A DNA stretch of 64,000 bases from Jannaschia pohangensis (GCF_900113875.1 NZ_FORA01000001.1:558001-622000); one strand, 5' to 3'. Shown: positions 44,615 to 52,813, counted from the stretch's first letter. The notes: generated by a model not told the origin, from the sequence alone. Translations and numbers: made by a program.

Positions 44615-45052
44615 TCAGTGGGAATGTGCGGGAAATTCGAAACGCGCCGCGACACGGCGCATCCATGGGTGCGACAGGGAGCTTTCGACGACTCCATGCC
44701 CTGAGTACGCGTGAACAAATCTCGGATGCGGACCGACCGTCGTGACGATCCCGAGGTGCTTGGCAATGGCGGCATTGCGCATCCGGAAGAGCAGCAATTG
44801 ACCCGGTGCCAGGGCCTCTCCGACGGGAAGTCGCCGCAAGTGACGCCCTGCTGCATGGTCGAGAACCTCGAGGCCCTGAACCTCCGCCCAGTCTTCGGAA
44901 TACTGCGGAACCGCTTCGGGTTCCTCCCCATAGACTTCGCGCCACACACCCCGGATCAGGCCCAGACAATCCGTCCCGGCACCTTTGACGGCCCCCTGAT
45001 GCATGTAGGGCGTGCCGATCCAAGCTCGGGCGACGTCGACAACCCTGCTCAT
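44615..45052 (-). CDS. GTA NlpC/P60-type peptidase (RcGTA gene 14 homologue)
   Basis: The 145-residue protein has the NlpC/P60 fold: the catalytic cysteine in GAGTDCLGLIRGVWREVYG (about residue 29), a histidine in AKHLGIVT (about 93-100), and RFVHAYSGHGVVESSL. In RcGTA this tail-associated peptidase is thought to cut peptide bonds of the recipient cell wall during DNA entry. It follows gene 13 with an ATGA overlap at 45049-45052 and precedes gene 15 by 12 nt. Confidence 0.93.
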   Translation of the reverse strand: MSRVVDVARAWIGTPYMHQGAVKGAGTDCLGLIRGVWREVYGEEPEAVPQYSEDWAEVQGLEVLDHAAGRHLRRLPVGEALAPGQLLLFRMRNAAIAKHLGIVTTVGPHPRFVHAYSGHGVVESSLSHPWMRRVAARFEFPAHSH

Positions 45053-45918
45053 AGACGTCCCCCATCGTTGGATTGCGTCTTCTTGGGATAGGCCATGAGC
45101 CAGTCATCCCCCGGAATCGATGGAAAGCCCCTGAAATTGATCAGGTTGTCGAATTTCAAACGACATGTTTCCTGCCGCTTGTCACAGCCCGCCTCGATGC
45201 GGATCCGGTCCCCGGCACGTATATCCGCACGAACCGATGCCCAAAGCTCGATCAACCGGAACGTATCGTCGCCCCTGTCGAACTTGATCCGCTCCGACAT
45301 TCCAGCGGCGGACCCGGTCAGCACGACCATCCGACCCCGTTGAAACCATTTAGGCGAAAAATCGCGGAGCGGCTCCAGCGACAGTTTGGTATTTTCAACG
45401 ACTTCTGCGACGTCCACTTCGACCGAGAAAAGCGGGCCAAGATCCTTCCGGCATCGATCATCACCCAGAACAGCATCGCAGCGCGACTGATAGAGCCGCC
45501 CCCGAACCTGGTTCAACAACTCAGCCTGACCGCGCAACTCGGCCGCAAATGCACCGTCACCCCAGGTGATTTCGCCCAGAAAACCTCGAAACGTGATCTC
45601 GAAAACATTTGGATCACGCCAATCGACAAGATACGACGTCACCTTGGCCGCATCCCACTTGCCTGCCCGAATGTCTTCATCGCTGATCGAAGCATCGCAA
45701 AGCGCACCGCTGGCTTCGGCGTTGTCCACCGCCAGACCTGTAGCCATCTGAAGCGCTCCGGCCGTCAATCCGGTATCAGCCCGACAAGGCACACCATCGA
45801 CCACCAGCGCTCCATCATGATCGGTGAAGCCCATCACGACACCGTCCCGGCGCTCGACGATCCAGGCGCGGCAAACATGCGACGCGCTGCGCGCCAACGT
45901 CTCGCCAAGCGCAGTCAT
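45049..45918 (-). CDS. GTA tail hub protein, DUF2163 family (RcGTA gene 13 homologue)
   Basis: The 289-residue protein fits the DUF2163 family (LGETLARSASHVCRAWIVER, MGFTDHDGALVVDG, LRGQAELLNQVRGRLYQSRC). Cysteines C152-type in CDAVLGDDRCRKDL and CDKRQETCRLKF near the C-terminus are typical of the RcGTA hub, which binds an iron-sulfur cluster in the solved structure. It overlaps gene 12 by ATGA at 45915-45918. It connects the distal tail ring to the host-recognition protein. Confidence 0.92.
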   Translation of the reverse strand: MTALGETLARSASHVCRAWIVERRDGVVMGFTDHDGALVVDGVPCRADTGLTAGALQMATGLAVDNAEASGALCDASISDEDIRAGKWDAAKVTSYLVDWRDPNVFEITFRGFLGEITWGDGAFAAELRGQAELLNQVRGRLYQSRCDAVLGDDRCRKDLGPLFSVEVDVAEVVENTKLSLEPLRDFSPKWFQRGRMVVLTGSAAGMSERIKFDRGDDTFRLIELWASVRADIRAGDRIRIEAGCDKRQETCRLKFDNLINFRGFPSIPGDDWLMAYPKKTQSNDGGRL

Positions 45919-46547
45919 ATCCGAACCTCGATCACCGGAATATCGGGGATCTCGCCTGCTTGGAAACTCGCGACCGAGGTCTGGATCATATCCGTGTCAA
46001 ACCGGACGGGCACATCGAACTCGAAACCCGCAGTGACTTCGGCCCCATCCTCCGGCGCACTCTCGAAGACTATAAGGCCGGTGTCAGGATCGACGCTAAA
46101 ATGAACATCCGCTTCCAGCTCGTCATCACCCACACCCGCCAGAACCGTTCCGACAACCGGCTTGGTGATCGGCCGACGGTAGGACTGCGTTCCAGACCGG
46201 TAGGTTCTGGCCAATTGAAACACTTTCGTCTCCCCGTCCCCAACCCCCAGCGGTTGATCCAGAAAACTGATGCGTCCGGTCGCATTGCACGACTTGAAGT
46301 CCGCCCAGTCCTTCCAGCGGAACCCGAAAAGACGTCCTTGGCGCGCTTCGAAGAACGCGATGACCTCGCCGATATCGTCGAGGGACCGCATGCCAATGCC
46401 TGCATCATAGCGACGGCGGGAATGGGCCCAGGGCGTATTCCGCTCCTCATGGCCATTGGCCAAGGTCACGATCTCGGTCAGGCGCTCGGGCCCGCCCATG
46501 GATCCGAGTGACAGCCGGGGCGGAAAGCGAATTTCATGAAATGACAT
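45915..46547 (-). CDS. GTA distal tail protein, DUF2460 family (RcGTA gene 12 homologue)
   Basis: The 210-residue protein begins MSFHEIRFPPRLSLGSMGGP and shows ERNTPWAHSRRRYDAGIGMR, RLFGFRWKDWADFKSC and a C-terminal EAGEIPDIPVIEVRI-like end, the DUF2460 pattern. In RcGTA this protein forms the distal tail ring below the tape-measure protein. It starts 11 nt after gene 11 ends and overlaps gene 13. Confidence 0.93.
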   Translation of the reverse strand: MSFHEIRFPPRLSLGSMGGPERLTEIVTLANGHEERNTPWAHSRRRYDAGIGMRSLDDIGEVIAFFEARQGRLFGFRWKDWADFKSCNATGRISFLDQPLGVGDGETKVFQLARTYRSGTQSYRRPITKPVVGTVLAGVGDDELEADVHFSVDPDTGLIVFESAPEDGAEVTAGFEFDVPVRFDTDMIQTSVASFQAGEIPDIPVIEVRI

Positions 46548-46557
46548 CGACTGGCCC

Positions 46558-47211
46558 TCAACGGTTTCTTGATCCGCGCGACAATGCGCGGGACATTTCG
46601 GCGGCGATCTGGCTGCGGGATCTGCGGAAGCCCTCGACGTCCGGTGTCGAGATGTTCATCTGCACGCTGACACTGGTTCCCCCGCCGCCATGGGTCTGAA
46701 CGCCAAGGCGACCATCCGGCCCCCGGGTCAGCGGCATGATCGCTTCCGGACCGGCTTCCCCCATCAAACCGGTAGCGCCGCGCATCGGAAACGTCGTCGG
46801 AGAGCTGACAATACCGCCCCTGGCGAACGGCATCACCCTGCCTTGTGCGAAACTGCCCCCGTTCTCGAAGGGCAGAACTGCATTCAACCCGCTCGCCAGC
46901 AGTCCGCCAAATGCCTGACTGACCGGCTTCATAGCGGTATTGTAGGTCGCATTGATCATGGAGCGCGTCAGGTTCGTCAGCGCATCCGACAGCTTCATGC
47001 CATCGAAAACCACGCCGTCGAACGCCCGCTTCAGGGAGCCGCCAAAGGATCGCGAAAGTCCCTCGACCTCCTTCTGGGTATGGAGCATCTGGCCCTCCAG
47101 CGTGCCCAGTTCGCTGGTGAACTGCGCGACCACAACCTCCGAAGACCCAAGTCGCGCCTCAAGGGCATCCAACTTGTCGTCAAGGCCATCGGCCTCGTCC
47201 GTAGTGTACAT
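46558..47211 (-). CDS. GTA tape-measure protein (RcGTA gene 11 homologue)
   Basis: The 217-residue protein has an N-terminal coiled coil (DDKLDALEARLGSSEVVVAQ), a helical middle part (AFDGVVFDGMKLSDALTNLT), and a glycine-rich C-part with FARGGIVSSPTTFPMRGATG and LMGEAGPEAIMPLTRGPDG, a motif common in phage tape-measure proteins. It is much shorter than phage proteins of this type, in line with the short GTA tail. ATG 47211 follows AGGAG, so a longer frame is rejected. Confidence 0.92.
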   Translation of the reverse strand: MYTTDEADGLDDKLDALEARLGSSEVVVAQFTSELGTLEGQMLHTQKEVEGLSRSFGGSLKRAFDGVVFDGMKLSDALTNLTRSMINATYNTAMKPVSQAFGGLLASGLNAVLPFENGGSFAQGRVMPFARGGIVSSPTTFPMRGATGLMGEAGPEAIMPLTRGPDGRLGVQTHGGGGTSVSVQMNISTPDVEGFRRSRSQIAAEMSRALSRGSRNR

Positions 47212-47212
47212 C

Positions 47213-47407
47213 TCAAGTCTCCTGTTTGTCCGGGAACCGGGCGGCCAGTTCATCCAAAGCGTTGCGATCCATCGGCAATCGCCCGTCGCCCTGCCCCAGC
47301 AGGAAGGCGAGTTCGGCAGGCGTGAGGGCCCAGAAATCTTCTGGCCGCAGCCCCAGGCCCCGCATCCCCGCCGCCATCAGGCCGGGCCAATCGAAACGAT
47401 CATTCAT
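47213..47407 (-). CDS. GTA small tail-assembly protein (RcGTA gene 10.1 homologue)
   Basis: The 64-residue product (MNDRFDWPGLMAAGMRGLGL, then RPEDFWALTPAELAFLLGQG) matches the small phage-tail-assembly chaperone-like protein found between genes 10 and 11 of GTA clusters. The ATG at 47407 overlaps the stop of gene 10 (ATGA). It overlaps no later gene and ends 2 nt before gene 11. Such proteins may act as the partner of gene 10 in tape-measure loading. Confidence 0.85.
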   Translation of the reverse strand: MNDRFDWPGLMAAGMRGLGLRPEDFWALTPAELAFLLGQGDGRLPMDRNALDELAARFPDKQET

Positions 47408-47727
47408 TTGCCGGGCAACGCGAATGCGCGCCCCAGCAACAACGCCGCAACCCGTGTCGCCTCCACCGGTCCACCATCGATATTCGCCGACAACAATTGA
47501 TCGGCCGCACCGCGCCATCCGCCACCCCGCAACCCTGCAAGCAACAGGCGCGCGACATCACGGGTATTGAACGCGCCCGTCTCGAACCGCGACACCAACG
47601 CCACAAGACTGTCGCTCTCCATCGCGGCTTCGAGTTCGGCCAGCGCGCCCAGCGTCAGCTTGAGCAGGTGGCGCTCCCCATCTAGGGTCAGCGCCACCTC
47701 CCCGGCATAGGGGTTCCCCTCCCCCAT
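47404..47727 (-). CDS. GTA tail-assembly protein (RcGTA gene 10 homologue)
   Basis: The 107-residue product (MGEGNPYAGEVALTLDGERH, LKLTLGALAELEAAMESDSL, FNTRDVARLLLAGLRGGGW) is the GTA-family tail-tube chaperone found between the tail tube and tape-measure genes. The gene starts one nt inside the end of gene 9 (both at 47727). The GGW and acidic-helix pattern is conserved in the family as I know it. Confidence 0.88.
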   Translation of the reverse strand: MGEGNPYAGEVALTLDGERHLLKLTLGALAELEAAMESDSLVALVSRFETGAFNTRDVARLLLAGLRGGGWRGAADQLLSANIDGGPVEATRVAALLLGRAFALPGK

Positions 47728-48140
47728 CAGAGCGGCGTGAACGTAAGTTCGCCCGCCGAGGCCAGCGCGATCTCATAGGTCGCCTCGCCGTCGTGGGTGC
47801 CGCCGTACTCCAGCGAGGTGATCTGGAACGCGCCCTCGACGATCCCGAAATCGGGAATGATGACCTGAAATCCAGGGACCTCGCCATCAAAGAAAAGTTG
47901 GCGCGCGCGCGCATCCGTATCCGCATCGCGAAAGACGCCCGACCCGGCGATCTGCGCCGACTTCACGCCGCCACCGCCCAGCAATTCGCGCCAACCGCCT
48001 GCACTCTCGGTCGATGTCACATCGATCGAGCCCGCATTGAACGTCAGCCGCGTCGCCCGCAAACCAGCCATGGTGACGAACACACCGGTGCCGTCCTGAT
48101 CCACCTTCAGCAAGAGATCCTTGCCCGCTTGAATACCCAT
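47727..48140 (-). CDS. GTA major tail tube protein (RcGTA gene 9 homologue)
   Basis: The 137-residue product begins MGIQAGKDLLLKVDQDGTGV and has AGLRATRLTFNAGSIDVTST and GSGVFRDADTDARARQLF, then YEIALASAGELTFTPL. This is the phage major tail protein (TP901-1/HK97 type) signature and forms the tail tube hexamers. Spacing to gene 8 is 23 nt. It is conserved in sequence across known GTAs. Confidence 0.93.
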   Translation of the reverse strand: MGIQAGKDLLLKVDQDGTGVFVTMAGLRATRLTFNAGSIDVTSTESAGGWRELLGGGGVKSAQIAGSGVFRDADTDARARQLFFDGEVPGFQVIIPDFGIVEGAFQITSLEYGGTHDGEATYEIALASAGELTFTPL

Positions 48141-48163
48141 ATCGTCTCTCCTGAGGTAACGGC

Positions 48164-48577
48164 CTATTGGCCCTGATCATCCAGACGCGCGCGAAACCGA
48201 AGATCGATCCGTCGCGTGCCTGCTGTCTTGTCCCGCCGGGCATCCGCCCGAAGAAATCGCAATGAAATCAATCGACCCCGTGTCAGCGGAATGTCCGCCC
48301 CGACCAGCAGGTCCGACACACGCGCTGCTGCCGCCTTGGCCGCAAGATACCCGTCTCGGCGCGTCACCACGCTGACCTGAAAGTCGTGAACGGCCCCCCC
48401 TGCGGTCGCATCCGACCGCCCGACCGCGCGCTCGGCCCCCAAAGCGACGAACAGGTCCGGCGTCGTCTCCGGAACCGCATCGAACACCGCTCCGGAAATG
48501 AGTGTGTTCAGCTCGGCATCCCCCGACAGACGGCCATAGACCGCGACCTGCAGACATTCACCCAAGGCATAGGTCAT
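48164..48577 (-). CDS. GTA tail terminator protein, DUF3168 (RcGTA gene 8 homologue)
   Basis: The 137-residue product (MTYALGECLQVAVYGRLSGD, LISGAVFDAVPETTPDLFVA) matches DUF3168/tail-completion proteins of the HK97-type tail. It ends in RRIDLRFRARLDDQ. The gene begins 3 nt inside the end of gene 7 (ATGA-type junction). In RcGTA the homologue terminates the tail tube at the neck. Confidence 0.92.
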   Translation of the reverse strand: MTYALGECLQVAVYGRLSGDAELNTLISGAVFDAVPETTPDLFVALGAERAVGRSDATAGGAVHDFQVSVVTRRDGYLAAKAAAARVSDLLVGADIPLTRGRLISLRFLRADARRDKTAGTRRIDLRFRARLDDQGQ

Positions 48578-48915
48578 GGCTGGCCCTCCGCGCCGAGCAT
48601 TTCGCGGGCCAAAACCGTCATCATCCGCCTGTCGGCCTCGTGAACGGCCTCGACCTCATAGGACCGCGACCCGTCCAGCAACCTGTCGCCGACCTTCGGT
48701 CGCATGGCGTGCCCCTCGGGCATGGCCACGGTATTGATCCGAACCTGCAGACGCGGCAGTTGACCGAAATCACTATTGGGCAGGGCGCCGGACCGCATCA
48801 GGACCTCGCCCCAAAGCGCACCACGCTCGACCCAGGTCTCGGTGAAACCGCCCCCGCCGTCGGCGGTTCGGACTGGACCCATCAAGCGGAGCCTGCGCGA
48901 ATTGACCCGCGTCAT
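48574..48915 (-). CDS. GTA head-closure (stopper) protein (RcGTA gene 7 homologue)
   Basis: The 113-residue product (MTRVNSRRLRLMGPVRTADG, FTETWVERGALWGEV, NTVAMPEGHAMRPKVGDRLL) is the phage head-tail adaptor type of the SPP1 gp16/HK97 gp7 fold. It sits one nt from the end of gene 6 (overlap at 48915). In RcGTA this protein closes the portal-tail interface. Confidence 0.92.
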   Translation of the reverse strand: MTRVNSRRLRLMGPVRTADGGGGFTETWVERGALWGEVLMRSGALPNSDFGQLPRLQVRINTVAMPEGHAMRPKVGDRLLDGSRSYEVEAVHEADRRMMTVLAREMLGAEGQP

Positions 48916-49466
48916 CAGCCCTGCCCCCCCAACCGCAAAAGCCGGTGCGGTGCCAAAAGGGCTTCCGCAGCCTCCGGCACCTTTCCGTGGTCCGTTTCCA
49001 TGGCATCGGCCACCAGCAGGACCGCCTGCCGCAAATCGGGCGGAACCGCAGTCCAGGGCCCATAGCCAGCCTGCACCACCAGCGTGAGCCGATCGCCCCG
49101 GGCAACGGACCGCGCCAGTTTGGCAACCGGGCGATACCCATCGTCATCAACTGACGCGGCACCCAGGGTCTCCGTCGTGCCGGAATGATCTGCCTCGCTG
49201 GACAGCACAGCCTCGACCGGTGCAATCGGCAGCGATACCTTCTGGCCTCCCTCCGACACGCCGATCAGGGTGAATTCCCGCGCGATCAGGGCTTTGCCCA
49301 AACGCCGCTCGACGGCTGCAATGGCCGACCGCAACCGCAGCCGCAGGCGCTCTGCCATGCCCGGCACGGACTCGAACCCATCCGGCAGACGCATCTGCGC
49401 GGCCAGTTCCGCAAGCGGCAGGGCCTCATCCGCGATTGCCTGCCCATCCTGAACTCTGATCGCCAT
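48915..49466 (-). CDS. GTA head-tail connector (RcGTA gene 6 homologue, phiE125 gp8-like)
   Basis: The 183-residue product (MAIRVQDGQAIADEALPLAE, QMRLPDGFESVPGMAERLRL and RLRSAIAAVERRLGKALI) is the connector/adaptor class of the phiE125 gp8 family, forming the ring between portal and tail. ATG 49466 follows GCGGAGG by 6 nt; the longer frame from 49574 is untranslated leader. It is preceded by the 187-bp gap after the capsid gene, the longest inside the cluster. Confidence 0.92.
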   Translation of the reverse strand: MAIRVQDGQAIADEALPLAELAAQMRLPDGFESVPGMAERLRLRLRSAIAAVERRLGKALIAREFTLIGVSEGGQKVSLPIAPVEAVLSSEADHSGTTETLGAASVDDDGYRPVAKLARSVARGDRLTLVVQAGYGPWTAVPPDLRQAVLLVADAMETDHGKVPEAAEALLAPHRLLRLGGQG

Positions 49467-49621
49467 TGGCACCTCCGCTAAGTTTCTGCATCTGTTGTGA
49501 ATTGTGTGAACGGGGCCAGCACGCCGCACGTGCGGACCATGCCGGAGACCCACCGGCCCCGCCCTCCCCCACATGCCCGCACGACACGCAGAGGATGAAG
49601 ACCGCCCCCACCGAACGGCAT

Positions 49622-49649
49622 ACGGGCGCCCCGTCTCGGGGGCGCCCGT
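49622..49649. promoter_or_regulatory. 11-bp GC hairpin directly after the capsid gene
   Basis: ACGGGCGCCCC (49622-49632) pairs exactly with GGGGCGCCCGT (49639-49649) around GTCTCG, 4 nt after the capsid stop at 49654 in the direction of transcription. No T-run follows, so it is more likely an RNA processing or 3'-end stability hairpin that raises capsid mRNA levels relative to the genes behind it than a complete terminator. The rest of the 187-bp gap up to gene 6 holds nothing else I can assign. Confidence 0.6.
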
Positions 49650-49653
49650 CAGC

Positions 49654-50799
49654 TCAGGCGACGGTAAACTTCAGCAGCTTGATGGCCGCGAAATCGGTGA
49701 CATCGCCACCAACGCGCTTGGTCGCATAGAACAGGACGTGCGGCTTGGCGCTGAAGGGATCGCGCAGAACCCGCAGGTCCGGACGCTCGGCCACGGTATA
49801 GCCCGCCCCGAAATCACCGAAGGCGATGGCCGTTGCATCGGCACCGATGTCGGGCATGTCCTCGGCGATCAGCACCGAATAGCCCATCAGCTGCGCGGGC
49901 TGACCCGCCGCCAGGCTGTCGGACCACAGGAACCGACCGTCGGCATCCTTCATCTTGCGCACCGCACCGGCGGTCTTCGAATTCATCACGAAGGTGCCGT
50001 TGGCGCGGTACTTCGCACCCAGCGCATAGACCAGATCGATGATCGCATCCGACGGACGGTCGGCGTGGAAGTCGGCGGCGGCACCCGTGGCGACATAGCC
50101 GAGCGAACCCCAGGCCCAGGACTGCTCGTCCACGTGGGGATAGGTCAGGAAGCCCGTCGGCTTGTCGTTGCCATCGCCTTCGATGAACGACTGCGCCTCA
50201 GCGGTCGCGAACTTGTCCGCGATCCGACCGGCCAGCCAGCTTTCGATATCGAAGGCAGCATCGTCCAGCAGACGCTGCGAGGCCTTCGGCATGGCCGACA
50301 GCTCGTGCAGCGGGATCGAGATGCGGTCGAACATCGGCGACGCCGTCTCGGCAGCAGACCCGCTTTCGCTGACCCAGCCGGCACCCATTTCGGCATGGTC
50401 GACCAGAACATCATAGGAGGTGGCCTCGACGTTGACGACCGTCGCGATGGCCCGGATCGACGCCGCCGACGTCAAGACCGACTTGACCGTCTCCGCCGTC
50501 TGCGGGTCGACCAGGTAACCGCCCTCGGCGCTCACGGCGGTGTTCATGCCCTTGCCCTCAAGGTGCAGGGCGCGCAGGCCATCGTCATCGCCCGACCGCA
50601 GGTAGGCGTCCATGGCCTTCTGGTGGGGGGCTTCAGCAATGCCGGTGGTGGCCAGTTGCGGACGTTGGGTCTTGTAGTTCATGGTAAGACGCTCTTCCTG
50701 TTGCTTCATCTCTGTGGTGATCTGTTGGCGAAAGCCCTTGAAATCGCTGACAAGTCCTGCCAGCGCCTCCGTGACTTCACCGATGCCGTCATGGCCCAT
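49654..50799 (-). CDS. GTA major capsid protein (RcGTA gene 5 homologue)
   Basis: The 381-residue protein is an HK97-fold capsid precursor. The N-terminal 110 residues are a helical scaffold (delta) domain (GEVTEALAGLVSDFKGFRQQ, ITTEMKQQEERLTM) removed by the gene 4 protease. The mature part starts near GMNTAVSAEGGYLVDPQTAE and continues with DIESWLAGRIADKFATAEAQ, FVMNSKTAGAVRKMKDADGR and AIKLLKFTVA. ATG 50799 follows AAGGAG; ATG 50814 is possible. A hairpin follows the gene. Confidence 0.95.
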   Translation of the reverse strand: MGHDGIGEVTEALAGLVSDFKGFRQQITTEMKQQEERLTMNYKTQRPQLATTGIAEAPHQKAMDAYLRSGDDDGLRALHLEGKGMNTAVSAEGGYLVDPQTAETVKSVLTSAASIRAIATVVNVEATSYDVLVDHAEMGAGWVSESGSAAETASPMFDRISIPLHELSAMPKASQRLLDDAAFDIESWLAGRIADKFATAEAQSFIEGDGNDKPTGFLTYPHVDEQSWAWGSLGYVATGAAADFHADRPSDAIIDLVYALGAKYRANGTFVMNSKTAGAVRKMKDADGRFLWSDSLAAGQPAQLMGYSVLIAEDMPDIGADATAIAFGDFGAGYTVAERPDLRVLRDPFSAKPHVLFYATKRVGGDVTDFAAIKLLKFTVA

Positions 50800-50833
50800 C
50801 GGGGTCTCCTTCATTCGCAAGGGATCGGCGGCG

Positions 50834-51361
50834 TCAGTCGCGCGCCAGTTCAAGACGCGCGGCCTCGATTGCCCGCGCCACGTCACGCAGAGGGTCCGCC
50901 TTGGCCCCGACCCGCGCACTGGGCAGCATCGGGAACGTCACAAGCGAGACCTCCCAAAGCTCCAGTTCCTTCAGGTGCCTGCGCCCCTGGTTGTCCTTCA
51001 CGGCCCGCTTGACCGTGTAGCCGATGCTCAGCCCGTCCAGCGCGCCCGCCTCGACCAACGCGGCAGCTTCCCGGGCCTTCTCGACACCAGGCAGAAGCCG
51101 GCCTTTGACATAGAGGCCCCGCGCATCCTCGCGGACCTCGTCCCAGACGCCAATCACCTGCGCCGGATCATGCTGCCATAGCATCTTGACCGACCGCCCC
51201 TCGGCACTCAGCCGCGCGAGACTGTCGCAATAGGCCCCGGCATCCACCACATCGTGCCCGGTATCCTCGATCCCGAACCACGAGGCATAGCCCGCGATCC
51301 GGGCCCCCTCTTCCAGTCGCACGGCACGTTCGCCCTGCGCGAACTTACGTTCCAGCCCCAT
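50834..51361 (-). CDS. GTA prohead protease (RcGTA gene 4 homologue, HK97 family)
   Basis: The 175-residue product shows GYASWFGIEDTGHDVVDAGA, VKMLWQHDPAQVIGVWDEVR (His of the catalytic site about 63), and GALDGLSIGYTVKRAVKD with the catalytic serine. This is a herpesvirus-assemblin-like prohead serine protease. In RcGTA it trims the capsid N-terminus. It starts 10 nt after the small gene 3.5 ends and precedes the capsid by 34 nt. Confidence 0.94.
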   Translation of the reverse strand: MGLERKFAQGERAVRLEEGARIAGYASWFGIEDTGHDVVDAGAYCDSLARLSAEGRSVKMLWQHDPAQVIGVWDEVREDARGLYVKGRLLPGVEKAREAAALVEAGALDGLSIGYTVKRAVKDNQGRRHLKELELWEVSLVTFPMLPSARVGAKADPLRDVARAIEAARLELARD

Positions 51362-51370
51362 GAGCTTCTC

Positions 51371-51607
51371 CTATAGTGAAATCAGATAGTTGACGCCCTG
51401 GGCCAGCACCGTGCCGGCCACGCCCATCACGGCCAGCCAAAGCCGCCTCTCCAGGCGCTCCAGCGTGCCCTCGATCTGTTGCAGCCGGAACGTCAGCGCG
51501 TCCCAGCGCTCCTGCAGAACCCGCTCGTTCGCGTCGATCCGTGCATTCGCCGCATCGAAGGGATCATAGAGAAATCGCGAACCGCTTCCGCTGCGCAGCG
51601 CACTCAT
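51371..51607 (-). CDS. GTA head-formation small protein (RcGTA gene 3.5 homologue)
   Basis: The 78-residue product (MSALRSGSGSRFLYDPFDAA, NERVLQERWDALTFRLQQIE) has an N-terminal coiled coil, followed by a transmembrane segment (WLAVMGVAGTVLAQGVNYLI). It corresponds to the small gene between portal and protease in the RcGTA cluster. It overlaps the portal end (ATG at 51605-51607). The gene is essential for head formation in R. capsulatus as far as I recall. Confidence 0.85.
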   Translation of the reverse strand: MSALRSGSGSRFLYDPFDAANARIDANERVLQERWDALTFRLQQIEGTLERLERRLWLAVMGVAGTVLAQGVNYLISL

Positions 51608-52752
51608 CCCTCCCCCACAGGGGCCAGGCCAAGCATCCGGCGCTTCTCCTCCGCGGTCAGGAAATCCGCCGTGGCGATCCGCGCCCACTCGGAGTCGCGC
51701 TCGGACTGCAAGGCGGGCAGCCGGTCACGGTCCACGTTCAGCGACACCTGCGCCCCCCCGTGACAGCCCAACCAATGGGCCAACGCACCGGCCACCTTCG
51801 ACACAAGCGGCAGGACTGTCAGGCGATAGAACGCCCGGTTCGCCTCGACGTAATTCGCATAGGTCGCATCCCCGGGGATGCCCAACATCATGGGCGGCAC
51901 GCCAAAGGCCGTCGCGATCTCGCGGGCGGCGGCTTCCTTGGTCTTCTGGAACTCCATGTCCGACGGGCTGAAGCCCATCGGCTTCCAATCCAGCCCCCCG
52001 TCCAGCAGCATCGGACGCCCCGCATTGCGCGCGCCCTGGTGCTGCGTCTCCAATTCGATGGACAGGCGATCGAACTGCTCCTGCGTCAGATCCTCGCCCG
52101 CATTCACGATGGCCCCCGAAGGCCGCGCCGCATTGTCCAGCAGGCCCTTCGACCAGCGCGAGGCGGCGTTGTGGACATCGATCGCCGTGGCCGCCGCCTG
52201 CAGGGGCGAAAGGCCATAGTGATCGTCCTGCGGGTGAAACGACCGCATATGGCAAACGGGGGAAACCTCGCCCACCGCGAAGCGGTGCTTGCGACCCCCG
52301 ACGGTGTAGTCATAGGCCACCGGCCATCCATCGTCGCCCGGCACAACCGACATCCGGTCCGACCGCAGCACATGCAGCTCATCGGGCAATCCACCCGCCC
52401 CGACCGCCTCCACAAAGGCATTGCCCGACAGCAGGAACTGCCCGAACAGCGCCTCCAGGAAATCCGCCTGCCCCTGCACACCGTTGGGCCGGGCCAGCAG
52501 CGACAGAACCGGATGTACATCCATCCGCCCGTCTGCATCCGCACAGATCAACGGCACCGCCGCCGCCGCCTCCGCGATCAGCTTGACGGCGCGAAAGCCG
52601 ACCGGGTTCGAGGTGAACCCCATGCGCGTCAACGTCCCGGTGTCGCGCGACGACCAGACGGCGCGCCCCGCACTCCCCATTGCCGCGACGCGACCCGTGG
52701 CCGAGGCCTTTGCCTCCGGCATTTCCGCCGCCTTTCGCCCAAATCCGAACAT
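51604..52752 (-). CDS. GTA portal protein (RcGTA gene 3 homologue)
   Basis: The 382-residue product is an HK97-type phage portal: MFGFGRKAAEMPEAKASATG, the stem region SRWSKGLLDNAARPSGAIVN and wing region EFQKTKEAAAREIATAFGVP followed by PPMMLGIPGDATYANYVEAN. The ATG at 52752 is favoured because AAGGAC lies 6 nt upstream; the ATG at 52770 would add MTEGRA. It is the ring through which DNA is packaged. A terminator-like hairpin lies just upstream. Confidence 0.95.
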   Translation of the reverse strand: MFGFGRKAAEMPEAKASATGRVAAMGSAGRAVWSSRDTGTLTRMGFTSNPVGFRAVKLIAEAAAAVPLICADADGRMDVHPVLSLLARPNGVQGQADFLEALFGQFLLSGNAFVEAVGAGGLPDELHVLRSDRMSVVPGDDGWPVAYDYTVGGRKHRFAVGEVSPVCHMRSFHPQDDHYGLSPLQAAATAIDVHNAASRWSKGLLDNAARPSGAIVNAGEDLTQEQFDRLSIELETQHQGARNAGRPMLLDGGLDWKPMGFSPSDMEFQKTKEAAAREIATAFGVPPMMLGIPGDATYANYVEANRAFYRLTVLPLVSKVAGALAHWLGCHGGAQVSLNVDRDRLPALQSERDSEWARIATADFLTAEEKRRMLGLAPVGEG

Positions 52753-52775
52753 CGCCCGTCCTTCCGTCATCTGCC

Positions 52776-52801
52776 AAAGAAAAGGGGCCCCGAAAGGCCC
52801 C
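52776..52801 (-). terminator. Terminator-like hairpin between the large terminase and portal genes
   Basis: On the minus strand GGGGCC (52801-52796) can pair with GGCCCC (52789-52784) around TTTCGG. It is followed by TTTTCTTT (52783-52776), a classical intrinsic terminator layout. It starts 13 nt after the terminase stop at 52814 and ends just before the portal start region. A partial (leaky) terminator would lower expression of genes 3-15 relative to terminase. Stability was not calculated. Confidence 0.5.
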
Positions 52802-52813
52802 GCATATTCCGCG

